DNA of 64,000 nucleotides from contig NW_025062475.1 of NCBI RefSeq assembly GCF_000002995.4, positions 12,618,687-12,682,686 on the forward strand. The letters are read 5' to 3'. The DNA is from Brugia malayi. Its lineage: Eukaryota > Nematoda > Chromadorea > Rhabditida > Onchocercidae. This document shows positions 14,606-26,658 of the stretch, piece after piece (position 1 is the first letter of the stretch; every line of letters starts with the position of its first letter). A model generated the notes under the pieces. The model was given only the letters and a program-made list of their open reading frames with translations, was not told the origin of the DNA and did not search any database. The position numbers and the translations under genes are program-made.

Positions 14606-16062
14606 TGAGTTAACCCCTTTGTTTAAAACCAGACATCCCTTGGCTTAGAGCCAGACATTTTACTTCTTTTAAGTTATATGTTGTATGCTTCGTCATTTTA
14701 CATTGCTATAAGTAGAAAGTGCTATACGAATATACGTGCCATAATGACCCTCTTGTTTTGATTTTACAAAGAGATTGTGTGTCCTCCCATTCGACAAAGC
14801 GTACGGCCCTACCCACCAAATTCATTCGTACACCAGGCATATTGATATCATTATTCAAATTGCCTTATTAAATTGAACCTAATAATGCAGACCGATGCTT
14901 ATGTCCCGTCTACAGTGAAGCATAATGTTATTCCAAATATCTGATAGACTGCTGATATACCGGTGGTTTTTCATCTCTCTTACTCGTAACCTTCGAGAGA
15001 TTTTATGATGTTAAATTTAATGATACGTCAACTATCCCGTTGCTTTCTGTATGTGTGCGCTAAATGTAATCTTAATCTGCTCATTAAATCCCGGTGCTCG
15101 AAGTTATTATTATTATTTGCTGTCCACATCAGCGAGATCCATTATTGACGATTTTTCGTTGCACACATCCCGATTTCTTATATTTTATTTCTACAATTTC
15201 AAATACAGCTTCACTGGATGAGCAAATTTATTTCTATGTGCGGTCTCGAAATATGCATGGAATGTTCATCCGTTTTTATTCTTTCCCATTCTAAAGTAAT
15301 AAGCTCCATGATCCTCTTTATTTCATGATAGTCCTAGTCCTATTTTCTTTCACTTGCTGGAAACTAACTACTGTTATGGGTCACATGTATTTCGAATTAA
15401 TTCACAAGCTGTTGTAAATTAATTCGAAATACGCGCGATTAATGACGCTTATGCGTATATATTCATTCATTAATAATTGTAATTTCGTACTGCAATCGAT
15501 GCCAAAGATAAACACTTTCTTGTCGGCTTAACAAACATGCAGTATCACTTTTTCACTTGATTCTATAAATTTGAACATATGAAGCATGTAATTGAAACTC
15601 TTAAGTTGTAAGAGCAAATCTGTTTCTGAGTAGGACAATTAATTAATGCCAATTTCAAGTTTCAGCATTTCCAAGCTTAAAGTGATCTGGTAGCTTCTAG
15701 TTTGTATGCTTAATGTACAGTCTTCCTCATTTCACATATCTCTAACTGTGATTGTCAACTACCGACTAGAGAGAATGATTAAATTTTGTTCTGTAATGCT
15801 GAGAGATTATGGCTATATGAATGCAGAAGGCATGTAGTACAAAGAAGAAAAAGCACGTGTGCAGTGCAGAAGAAAGAATCCGTCTCATAGGAATACGTAA
15901 CACAGAGAACAAATGCTTGGTAGAATTTTCATTAAACTTTAAGGACTAGACATCAAGATTATGTGTCACGTCAAACATGTGCTCAATATGGTAATCCGTT
16001 GCTTAGCAAAAAATAGTTACTGGATTCTTTGAAAGTGGTAGTTGTACATCGATAAGTAGCAA
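14606..16062. other. Convergent spacer between GLTP and the F-box gene
   Basis: Two 3' ends face each other here. No exon was recognised. The notable item is a perfect inverted repeat at 15387-15432, listed separately. Confidence 0.5.
15387..15432. repeat. Perfect 16-bp inverted repeat (hairpin)
   Basis: Arm 15387-15402 (GTATTTCGAATTAATT) is the exact reverse complement of 15417-15432, with a 14-nt loop between. It is read directly from the sequence. Confidence 0.9.
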
Positions 16063-18459
16063 TTAGTTTCGCTTTACATCCTTCTTGGGTAATGTTGTAC
16101 TGGATTTTCTTTTCCCTAAACGTTTCATTTTTCCAGACGGACCTGCAGGAGGTGAATTTGGTTGTGACAGTTCTTCAACAGCTTTCAATTCTTTTATGAA
16201 GTTGAACGAAATTTTTGAACTAATCTGAAAAATAATCTGAACTAAATAATAAGGCATGAACCAGAAATCGTTACTGATAAAAGATAAAAAGTCCAGAGAC
16301 TAAAAGTTCAATTCATCGAAAGTTTGGTGTAGTAGAAAAGAAATTACTTGATGCATGCACTCAATAATATTATTTATAGCTTTGCTTTGTTCACGTATCA
16401 CACGATCCTGCTCAGCGATTATTCGTTCATGCTGCTTGACTTTCTCATCAATCCTCCTTTTCCATTGGTTCATCTTTGCAAAATCACCAAAACTACGTGT
16501 CACTGGAGTATTACTGCTCCTGCCTATTACGATATTCGAAGGGGATGTACTGCATAATGAACGAACACTAAATGAAACTCACTACTTCATTCAAAGAACA
16601 ATAATGCAATAGAAACAACAAAATTAAAAAAAAAAAAAAAACTACACTTATATGTACGATATGTCTGAGATAATACGGTAATACTAGATGATATACCTAT
16701 CACTCAATGTTGCAGACGAGAAACTGTTAGGCAGAGATTCCAATGAGTATCGAGAATGAGAACGACATAGAAGACTCAAAGGATCTCGAATACGTAGAGC
16801 TGGTGCAATCTGTTCTTCGAAATATTCCATTGCCATACTAAGAGATTTAAAATAATGAGATAACAGCAGTAGTAATTACGATATTTGACAATAACCATCA
16901 TAATTTCTGACTATATTTTAATAAAATAAACCTCGAATAATCCCGAATATCTCTTAAAGATTCCTGTGTTTCCGGTGGTTGCACTCTCCGTTTAACACAA
17001 CTGTCCAACATACGCAGTACGGAGAAACCTTCATCCAAAACCTGCATGAAGTGTGCATAATAAACCAGTACGAATCAACTGAAGTGATGCACCCGGATTA
17101 AAGCATATTTTCCTTGACTTTTAAAGAGACCAGTCAATACTGTCTGATATGTATTTTAGCTAAGAAAGAAGTTAACGGTACTTAATAAAAAAGGATCCCT
17201 TTAGAATTACAAAATTTAGCAATCATATCTCTTACTTACTTTGCCAGCTATAAAGCAACAAGAATCATTGTCGATATACTTCCTGAATGTCATAGAAAGC
17301 AATGCATAGCGTGTTTCCAACGCTGAATAAACCTCATTAACACGCGACAAAGTATGTAGCCTTAAACATAAAAGGTTATATTGCTTCCACAAAAATGAAC
17401 GCTTGCCATTCGATCCCACCTTAACAGAGAGATCTCTGTTCTGAAATGAAGGTAATAAAAGCATCGAACATACAGCAAACAACCTACCGAATACTAGCAA
17501 CACAACTTTCATACACCTCTTATCAGCTAAGCTCTGACAACTTTGTAACGGTGCAACGAATGTTGCACATTTCTATAACAAGAAACCTTAAATTACTACT
17601 GTATTGTATATCATCACAACAGTTAAAAAGAGAAGAATGCACTGTTAAATTCAATAAAAACTACATAAATTTCCATGAACTTAAAACATTAAAAACGTTA
17701 TCGAAAAAAAAATGTATCAACTAAGTTTATTTCTCTCTAACCTAACCAAGCATACTTCACAACCACTTATTATTGTCTATACGTATGACTAGTTTGCAAC
17801 CACCAAAAAAGTGCATTTGGAAAATTATTCCATATTATCACTTTTCCATTCTTCATAAATGGAAGACTGAACCATACTTCAATTACTGATGCGTCCTTTC
17901 ACTGATCATTTTTACCTCAAACGGATAACCTATTAAGAATTTTTCCTTACATAACAACAGTGCAAGTGAAAAACCCAATTATCCGAATAAAATAACAAAA
18001 AATAGTACCTTCGCTGTGACTCTCTTTTTGGTAACATCTTTTTCATTCGGCTCATTGCCTTATCCAGTTGCTCGCCAAGCCGAAAAAATGAATTATTTAG
18101 GATAGAGCGTGCCACTACATCGAAACTTTTGGAAACCTGGAATGAAATAAATTTGTACAGGGAACTATTCATTACACATAATCGTATATTTTTTTCGTGA
18201 AATGAGACATGGATTGGATAACTGTTCCTTTTCGACTACCCATCAATACTCTCTTTTCTCATGACTGTAACAGATGGTTGCATTTTCAGTTCAAAAAATC
18301 GAAGACAAGAAATTCACTAACGGCTCTTAATAAACTGATATCATCGTAGGAAAGGCAATTCATGATGTATGTGATAATCTCCACCGGAAGTGTATCAAAA
18401 GTAGCGCTTGCAGGTATCGTCATGTTACTGCATCCTGACTTTATCAATGTGCTTGCCAT
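16063..18459 (-). CDS. F-box protein, FBXO28 type
   Basis: Predicted substrate adaptor of an SCF (SKP1-cullin-F-box) ubiquitin ligase. Seven exons in transcript order, 18459-18322, 18136-18009, 17360-17240, 17041-16932, 16837-16697, 16549-16348 and 16224-16063, give 1002 nt or 333 residues; human FBXO28 is 368. The F-box starts LPVEIITYIMNCLSYDD (about 24-40). The FBXO28-specific region follows: MLPKRESQRR, then ALETRYALLSMTF, KYIDNDSCCFIAGK and MAMEYFEEQIAP. Near the C terminus a charged heptad-like stretch (WKRRIDEKVKQHERIIAEQ) suggests a coiled coil, and the tail ends in a basic run (KRLGKRKSS, KKDVKRN) that may be a nuclear signal. The start ATG lies 14 nt after an ACATTTCAG acceptor. Intron 2 is the longest, at 648 nt. 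Confidence 0.92.
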
Positions 18460-19351
18460 ACAAATTATATGCCCTGAAATGTAAATTTTTGTGAGCAAAA
18501 GGATATAATCTCGAAAGTTCCCAGAAACCTTTCATTCAATTACACTTTGTAACAGATCCGATCGTCGTTTTATCATGACCGATTGGATGATGGACAATAC
18601 AATATCAACGATTTACTGAAGGAAGAACATGATGAGAGCCAAAACATGAAACACGGAAAAAAAAAAAAAAAACTGAAAAAGCCACATGTGAAACCCTTCC
18701 CTGCCTGACCTTACCTCCCGTCCTTAACCGGACCCGACATCTCGACTCGACCAGACAGTACTTGTACCTTTATGAGGCTCTGATTCATTTTGCGATGATT
18801 GAATGGGCTGAAGGCACGTCTCTGTTTGCGTACATCACGTAATTCTAGGTACTTATATTTCAGGTGGGACGTCGTCCTGCATATGTGTGGTCTATTATGT
18901 GGCATCAGTTCCTGAGGTATGTTACTTGTAGCTTTCTTTAACGTTACTTCTTCTCTCATTCCTTTTTACTGCCCATTGAAACTGTGGTTCACGCAGAAGA
19001 CGTCAGCTTTAATTTATTTACTCCATGCACTTAAACCATAACACGCATCTTAGATGATGCAGCACGTATTGCACGTCACCGTGATTTGCATCATTGACGA
19101 AAAGCTGGCATTACTGTCAGCTCCGTGTCGAATATTCGTCTCATATTTTTGCACAGATGACGACGCACTGAGTGAACTGCAGTACGTGTGCGTGTGTCCT
19201 TTATCTGCTAGATAGATAGATGGCCATACAAAAGTGTTAGTTATTGCAAGTATAAGCTACATCTCTGCCAACTTTTTCATCCAAAATTATGACCAAATCC
19301 ATTGTTAGTATATTTCAACATTTGGCGAATTCGCCTTATAGTTGTAAAAGC
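18460..19351. other. Divergent spacer upstream of the F-box gene and the small unknown gene
   Basis: Probable bidirectional promoter region. It is GC-richer from about 18700 to 19200. It contains an A-run at 18657-18672 and an inverted repeat whose arms are ATGATGCA (19054-19061) and TGCATCAT (19087-19094), enclosing CACG/CGTG steps. No coding exon was recognised. Confidence 0.4.
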
Positions 19352-20073
19352 ATGAAGTTAGTTTTTTAATGTGAGAGGAAAAGCTATTCGCATTTCCTAT
19401 CTTTTCGAATATATAAAATGATTTAATTCATTTATCTTCGAAGTTTTAAAGAAAATAAGGAGCATTTTCAGGCAATATTTAAATCAAGAACATGTGATTC
19501 AGAAGGTATGCAATTTAACCAAGAAAGCAATTTGAATGGTTTATTATCTATTTTATCATCATAATCATTTCTGAAGTTCTATTAGTTGTTCTACTATTCA
19601 TCCTTCGTTTCCTTCGTTTTTTTCTGAGTATATAAAATGATATGATCTGATGGCTTAATTATCTAAAAATCCGCAGCAGTCACTTCAGTTTTTTGATTTA
19701 TGAAGTGTTCATCGCTATGTGTCTTTTAAAGAATTTGTAGTAGGTTTGTCAGATCGGAGTGCGGAAGAAGAAGGACAAAGTGGTAGGTTCATTTATTTAG
19801 CTAGAAAAGAGCAAGAATCGACGCAGGAAGACAGTAAAATTAAATAGAATTTGAATAGATAGCTTTTTACTATTTGTGGTCCTTTTTTATATTTCTCTTA
19901 ATTTTTCATTACAGTTAGCAGATTCAAAGATAATTCGCTCAGCAGCACGTTTTTTTGTTTCAACAGTGTATGGTATGCGTGCATCAATCTTTCGGGATTT
20001 TTGGAAGCGAATTGAATTTTTCTCGAGGACATTCGGTGAAGAATTCAAAAAGTCACTGACACAGAAGAAATAA
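19352..20073 (+). CDS. Small basic protein of unknown function (about 75 residues)
   Basis: I do not recognise the family. Three joins are frame-consistent: 19352-19356 (ATG AA), 19472-19505, 19753-19782 and 19915-20073, each with GT/AG borders. The last exon encodes 52 residues including RSAARFFVSTVYGMRASIF, a moderately hydrophobic stretch that might be an amphipathic or membrane helix, then the charged tail GEEFKKSLTQKK. The protein is strongly basic, with an N-terminal KKKDK run. Small size, basic charge and one possible helix would fit a mitochondrial or ER accessory protein, but that is a guess. An alternative first exon, 19220-19233 (ATG GCC), also joins in frame, so the N terminus is uncertain. 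AATAAA occurs at 20410. Confidence 0.5.
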
Positions 20074-20875
20074 TTTCATTCATTTGCACATATACAATAG
20101 AGTACAATTATGTCATATTAATCACAGACTATATATTGTGCTAACTGTAAATATGACAAATCAACATTGGCTCGTTTCCCTTTTGCGATTTTAGCTATCA
20201 TATAGATTTGTCATTCTAGTCCGATGTATTTTATGTCACAGTCATACTATTATCATTGCTTGATTCTCCAGCAGTGTATTTGTCAGTTTTTGATTTCATA
20301 CGTTCTTTTTTTCACAACTTACTGAATAATTTCTGTTAAATATTGAGGTGTGCAAGTGCACCAACGAAATTTAGTACCTCTCTCAGATATCAGATTTAGT
20401 AACGAAAGGAATAAATTTTCCAGCATCTTCGAATATTGTTTTGAAAAGACCACTCATGGGATTAGGTTAAATAATTTTTTCTTTTATTCCTCCTTATAAT
20501 TGTATAGGATCAAAGGAAAAACAACTTGGAATTCTTGCAAGTCTTAAATTAGTAAAATTTTTTCAGCTATCTGCTGATCTCATACAATTGCTAGTCTGTT
20601 CTATTAATGAAATTTTAAGAATCCTGACTCAGTTCACGAAATAAGGCAGCATAACAGCAGCTAGCATGGCAAAAGATTGCACTTCAAGATGCATATCGTC
20701 GAAATCTGTGAAATACGATGCATGTGGGAATAAAGCCCATCCAAGACTGAAGAATATACATGAACGCATATCATCTAGCAACGTTATCGTCTTGAATTTT
20801 GCGAATTTAATCACTTTATAAGTTTCTCCATTGGGAAGTTTATAGTTTTGGAGATAAGAGATCAATAAAAAATTT
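20074..20875. other. Convergent 3' spacer
   Basis: Holds the presumed 3' UTRs of the small unknown gene (plus; AATAAA at 20410-20415) and of the RING ligase (minus). A minus-strand reading frame at 20629-20892 follows the ligase stop codon and looks like chance. Confidence 0.45.
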
Positions 20876-23755
20876 TCAGAGCGATTCAACACTGGCTAAA
20901 TAACTGCGCTCTGGTTTGATATCCTGTGAGTTAACACGATTTGTTCTGAGTTTCTGTTGTAAGCAGGAATTTGGTCGTGTGGGTGATACTGGAAATGAAG
21001 ATGGAGTGGGTTCGGGTGAAACCGCTAACATGGCTGAAGAAGTATCGTGACTTGACGATGTGACACTTTTGGTAGGTATCGGTGAGAAGTGAAATGGTGT
21101 AAGTCCGGAGCCGAGTGTATTTGAGCTGAGTGTAGCTTTAGATTCTTGTTTCTCAAGTGGTGGCATTACTTGTGACAGGGAACGTGAACGAAAATGTGCA
21201 ACATTTACGACGTGAGAAGCAGTCGATGACGGCCTCCGAATTTGCCATGAGACCCGATTCGGTGCATTCATTTCCTGTGCAGAATTTGCTGCAAAATAAG
21301 TAATGAATTAAATATTGGAGTTATGCATGTTACTTAATAAATGGTAACAAAAGGATTTTCAAAAAGTCTTAAAAAACAATTCATTAAATAATTTACTATT
21401 CCGTTCCTAGCATGAAAATACAGCATGTTGTTTATCTGTTGGACGTAGAACTAAAGACAAAAATGGGAAGGAAGTTTAGACATACCGGTCATTTTTTTTC
21501 CTGAGGGGAGTACTGTCAGAGGTGTTATTGAAAAAGCATTCACATTGGAGCAGTGCATCACCTGAAATGATATGAGATGAACGGATAAGAAACGGAAATC
21601 ACCGACTAATGGAAGGAAACATTCTATGCAAACGGAGTGCAGGCCACTGAATACTGAAAGGAGATTGACTGATATTCCGGCCAGTATATGACTAGTACGT
21701 CCTGAATCAAAAAAGTTTGACTTGAGCGCAATTGTCATGTCTCATCAAACATATTGAGCATCGAATTAGTATGCAAATTTAAATTCTATAAAAATGGAGC
21801 GATTTTTTTCAAATCTGAAGTATCCCGGATGCTCTTTACTTGAACAAGTTGTGGTGAAGTTGGCGCATTGGTTGTATGCTGCACTTCGGAATACCCGGCA
21901 TGTGGAAATACGGATTCAGATCCGGTTAATGAGTGCACATCGACGCTCAACACGTCTTCATCCCTTGGTGACTGATGAATGCTTTCTCTGTGTGTGTTGT
22001 TGGGTGTACGTCGACCCATCGATACGTAGTATCCAAAAGCCTTGAAAAAAACCGAATTCAATTATATCTTTGAAGATACTACAATCAGTGCATTCAAGAA
22101 GACCGGAAGACCGGAAATACCTTCAGGATATCGCTTTTACACATTGGACAGGTTCTGTGTTCTAGAAGCCACGGATCAACACATGTTTTATGGAATATAT
22201 GCCTAAAATTTTTCACTTTCTGTACTTTTTGCATTTGTATACTTTTTGTGATTTTTAATCTTTTGTACTTTTTGTCTCCATTAACGATACAATGAGAAAG
22301 TTCAACGTATCATGCAAAAAAAATTTTAGTCAATGTGAAAGAATTTTAAAACTTTCAAATGAGAAAGCACAGCAAGCAATTACGTGAAAGCACTTCACCT
22401 ACACGGAAGCGAACGAATAATATCACCAGCTCGATACGGATCGATGCAAACCGGACAATCAGTGTCAAGCTCTTTGTCTCCAACTCGAATAGGTTTCGTT
22501 GGAATACGCGTCAACGCTTTTTTAGCCGCATTGAATAGCCGTCTTTGAAGACGGTCTTTGGCATGCGCATAACGGAATCTAAATTATAAGCGTAACGAAC
22601 AATTCAAGGCTTGAGGAGCAGTTGAATTGAGGACCATTCACTTACTGAGATTTCAAGAAATGAATATAAAGTTTTATCCGTCTACGTTGAATTTACGTGA
22701 TTGGATGATATTATTGCTACTACTGAGCAGTACTGTAGCAATGGGTAATCTTGCTGTCTTTTTATTAATAAAGGAAAGAATAAGTTGAATCACTTATCAG
22801 TTAAGCTACTGATAAGCATACTACTTTAAGCTTTCTTCTGCTGCTGCTTGGCACAAGAATCAAATTTCATTTGTCATTAAAAATAAACAAACGGTTAAGA
22901 TTCATTAAAGAGAAGGAAATGGAAATGAAAGCTAACCTTTGTACATAATAGAAGATAAGCCAAGCAAGCGAAATGACCATTAAAATGATAAATGAAATAG
23001 AGACAAAAAGGACGGAAGTCTTGGAAAAACTGCGCAAAGCGTCTCCGTCACTTGCATCTACAATTTGACAGTCATCCAGGGCGATCGGTGTTTCCTCCTC
23101 GAGGAACGCAAAACGTATCTTGTCATCGTCGATGTTGCTCACTTGTCGATGATTGATACCACGAATGACAACGATTAACGAAATCTCGATATCTTTTAGC
23201 ATCCGTTTCAAATACAAATAGATACTGCTCAAACCGGTCGGACATTCCGTACAATTCCCACAAATTGTTATCATTTGCTATAAATTGATTGATTCTTCAA
23301 CAAGACCTGATTTAAGCTTTCATCACTATGTAACTAGCTGTAGACATATGTCTTGCTCAGTTCAGAACCAAACAGGTTAGCTTGACAGTAGATGGAGATT
23401 CTAGTTGTATTGTCGAGATCGTATTCGAGAAAAGTGGTTCGAAAAGAACCTGATAACCGGTAGAACTATACGTCGGATTTGGTCTGGAAGTAGTAGTAGT
23501 AGTAGCCAACCGACATATATCGCCACCCACAATTTGATCCAATGGTACATAGACTAAGCGACCGATTGGTAGAAGATTCGATCGGAATGGTGGAACGAAC
23601 GATAATTTATTGAATGTTGCGGCGCCGCACTGCAACGATTGCTGCTGCGGAAGCTGCAACTGACATTTGCTTGCGATTTTTGATGAAAATTTAAGATAGA
23701 AAAAAACTGATTTTCTCTTTCGAATATTGAACCAGTTCTGTTTTATAGCAAACAA
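20876..23755 (-). CDS. Goliath/RNF130-RNF150-type transmembrane RING E3 ubiquitin ligase
   Basis: Predicted single-pass ligase of endosomal membranes. Exons in transcript order: 23755-23369 (5' end unresolved), 23277-22937, 22578-22399, 22202-22121, 22040-21840, 21561-21486 and 21288-20876. The lumenal part aligns with the protease-associated domain only loosely (GNCTECP and a run of conserved hydrophobics). One membrane helix follows, [20 protein letters not shown], very close to Goliath family members. Then come [22 protein letters not shown] and the RING-H2: [24 protein letters not shown], with all eight zinc ligands present. The C-terminal tail is Ser/Pro-rich. Reading through the exon 5 donor would instead stop at 21786, giving a second tail. 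No signal peptide is visible at 23755, so an upstream exon is probably missing. Confidence 0.87.
23486..23502. repeat. (AGT)n trinucleotide run inside a coding exon
   Basis: About five AGT units on the plus strand, read on the minus strand as a short poly-threonine run in the lumenal part of the RING ligase. Length polymorphism is possible. Confidence 0.7.
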
Positions 23756-26254
23756 AAATTCATAGCTCTCAAAAACTGCTCTATTTTGTTATTTATTTTT
23801 GTCACTTACTCTTTAGTTTTGAATAATTTCTCGACTCGTTTCAATTAATCCAATCTTTATCTTTCAATTTAAAAAGTTCCAATCTTCTGGATGAAAATGA
23901 CTACAAAAATGCTCCTCTATGAGATGACAGCAAACTTAAAGATCATTTTAATTCCAAATGTAAATTCTTCAGCTATTACACATCTTGGAAAATCTGTATG
24001 GAAAACATTTTCAGAGTGTTTTCTGTTTGAGCAAAAATTAGAGTAAAATGTGAATTCACTAATTTCCAACTTTCCTAAATTCAATACTACATTTGTTCGA
24101 TTCTGCTTTCCAACACTACAATTTTACTGTTTAAATGCGATTATTCGAATCAATCTTATATATTGTTATTTCGTTTAAACATTTATTGCTGTGTGTTTAG
24201 AGCTCCATAAAATGAACGAGTTTTCAAAAAAAAAAAAAAAAAAGAAATGAAATTTGTAATTTTAATCCATTGCGAAAAACAATTTTAGCAAAAAAAAAAA
24301 AAAAAATTTTGAAGTTTTCTCTTCTGTTTGACCATGTTTGTGTTTCTTTTGACTACTTGTTATTTGTTTACTTATTATGTAAATATTTCCAGCTGCAAGT
24401 TTTTGCTCATTTCAAATTCTCCTAATTCGATCACAAGATGAAATCACAATATGCTAATATATAGGAATATGTGGTAATAATTTAAAGGTATCTCTTAAAA
24501 TATATCACTTTTCATCAACAAAGAACAAATTTCGACAGATTTCTTGATCCATTACATTTGAAATAATTCTTGAAACCTCAACTACTAATGTGTGACACGA
24601 TTAATCCTTGGTAGGTTTAAAGATTTAAAGCGATGAGAAGAGGAGCAGAAAGACATTTCATATCCTCTGCATCTTATTAAATGTCCCAATTATGCTAAAT
24701 GGTGAGGTTGAGGAGGTGACAAATGTCATTCAGCCTTGCAACGATGTCTTCTTTCTTCTCTTAAAAGGATTTCTCTGCAAAAGCGAAAACACAGACTGAT
24801 AATTAGCTCAAACGATAATCTATGCCAGAATCGATCTTGCGATCGTCAGGCTGAGACATTTCAATCTAATTTGAATTAGATACCCACTGATTAAGTTGGT
24901 TACTGTAGCAGTGGACCAGAAAGTATCAAGCAAGTATGTCGAAGGATTGCAAATATTGCGACAAGCAGCGGCAGTGCGTCAAGGTAACAAGCTGTGTCAC
25001 CAGGAACGCTACGGTGGCACCGGTAGATTAACCGAACTTAGGGCGTTGTTTTTGTGCTAGGACAGGTCACCTCAAATGAAGTACTGTTGACAGAATCTAA
25101 AGGCAAAAGACGCCAAGAAGAGCGCTCAAAAAAAATAGTAAAAGACAAATTTTAAATGATTGAAAAAAGAGTCGTCAACAATATACGAACAAACATCCCA
25201 CCTGCTCGCATCATCATTTCTCACTCGCAATTTTTCAAATGTTCATTTCAAAATAATCGGACTAATTGAATAAATCAAATAGTTTCTACTTAGCAAGCAA
25301 AACATTATCCACCAGTGGAACGAACTGAACCAAATGATGGTTTTTTTTTTTTTTTTTTCAGAAGAAATGAGTTCATCCGGGAATTTTAGTCAGGTAAAAT
25401 TGCATCTGATGAATTTTGTCCGTTAATGAATGCAAGTTGCTGAAGCATGAATTACCTGTAATCTAATATACCTTTCGGGCTACATCAAAGAGCTATGAAA
25501 ACCGCTCACCCTGTTGTCCACTGTCATTTTTCATGTGTACAACAAAAAATTTGCATTTCTTTCTCACTTCAATTTAATCAAATCAATAATACCGTCATGA
25601 ACACACCTCGGAAATAGCCTGAAAGATAGAAAGTGCCAAAATATAACAATGCCATGGCAGCCACTCCATCTAGTTGAATATTTCACTGCAATCTGCAAGT
25701 AGTGCAGGTGTCATCGGTTGTAGTGAAGGAAGAAGCATTTTTGAAATCAGTGAAATGTGATCAGTCATCCGATCAATGAAAGAGGAAGGGAATGTGAAAG
25801 GTTTCAGTTGCACAGGATGAACGAAGACAGGAAGGGGATATGTTCCGCAATATTGCACAAATAATTATTACTGTCCGGAAAATTCATTCAAATTTTAAAT
25901 GGAACGATTGCTGAACTCATTCTAATTTCTAACTCAAGGATGTGTTTTTTGAATTTCAAATTCAGTCAAACGTTAAAATAAATTTGTTCCTACATGAAAA
26001 GGAAGGAAATTAAATGAAAAGTGAAATGAGGACAACGTAACGGAACTTGATAGATCAGTAATACTTTATGTCTATCTCTTTATAATCATCATTATATTCT
26101 GTTACCTTCGATTACTCTCGAGTAGGATTTTCTCGGAACGGAATAATAGTATCCAGAATGTTGGACTAAGTATTATTCAGTAGAATTATCATAATTAATT
26201 AATTTTCACTATTTTTATCCATTAGTTATAACTTTTACAGTTTCATCCACCTCA

Positions 26255-26288
26255 TTTTACAATCGGTGGTCCTTTTTACAATCGGTGG
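26255..26288. repeat. Direct repeat TTTTACAATCGGTGG x2
   Basis: Identical 15-nt units at 26255-26269 and 26274-26288, separated by 4 nt, within the gene-poor interval. Confidence 0.8.
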
Positions 26289-26483
26289 ACATCCCATCCA
26301 TCCGATATGTGCAAAAATTCAGAGAATGAATAACAGCTAGAAAATACTATATGTTGAGAAGCTTTCTCTTCTTTTCAGGTCTGAAAAACAAAAAGGTATT
26401 AATGAAGCAAAGTGACACGAAGTGCTTCTCCTCTCCGCCATCTCATCTACCACCCACAGACTCCTATCGATCGGGTAAATATT

Positions 26484-26500
26484 ATCCATCCATCCATCCA
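26484..26500. repeat. (ATCC)n tetranucleotide microsatellite
   Basis: About four CATC units in the gene-poor interval. It is read directly and has no functional implication. Confidence 0.8.
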
Positions 26501-26588
26501 ACCCTACCACTACTCACTTCACACTGAAAATGAGCGTGATTTAACGACACATTTTATTATTTAATAACTAACACAGACTTACTTATCT

Positions 26589-26658
26589 GTGTATGTGTGC
26601 ATGTGCATGTATGTGTCTGTGTGCGTGTGCATGTGCATGTGCATGTATGTGTGTATGC
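26589..26658. repeat. Imperfect TG / ATGTGC minisatellite-like tract
   Basis: Alternating purine-pyrimidine sequence of GTGTATGTGTGC / ATGTGC units over about 70 nt. Such tracts can adopt Z-DNA and mutate in length. Confidence 0.75.

Noticed and set aside
20629..20892. Minus-strand open frame just after the RING ligase stop
   Set aside because: Lies in the 3' UTR, with no splice link or homology.
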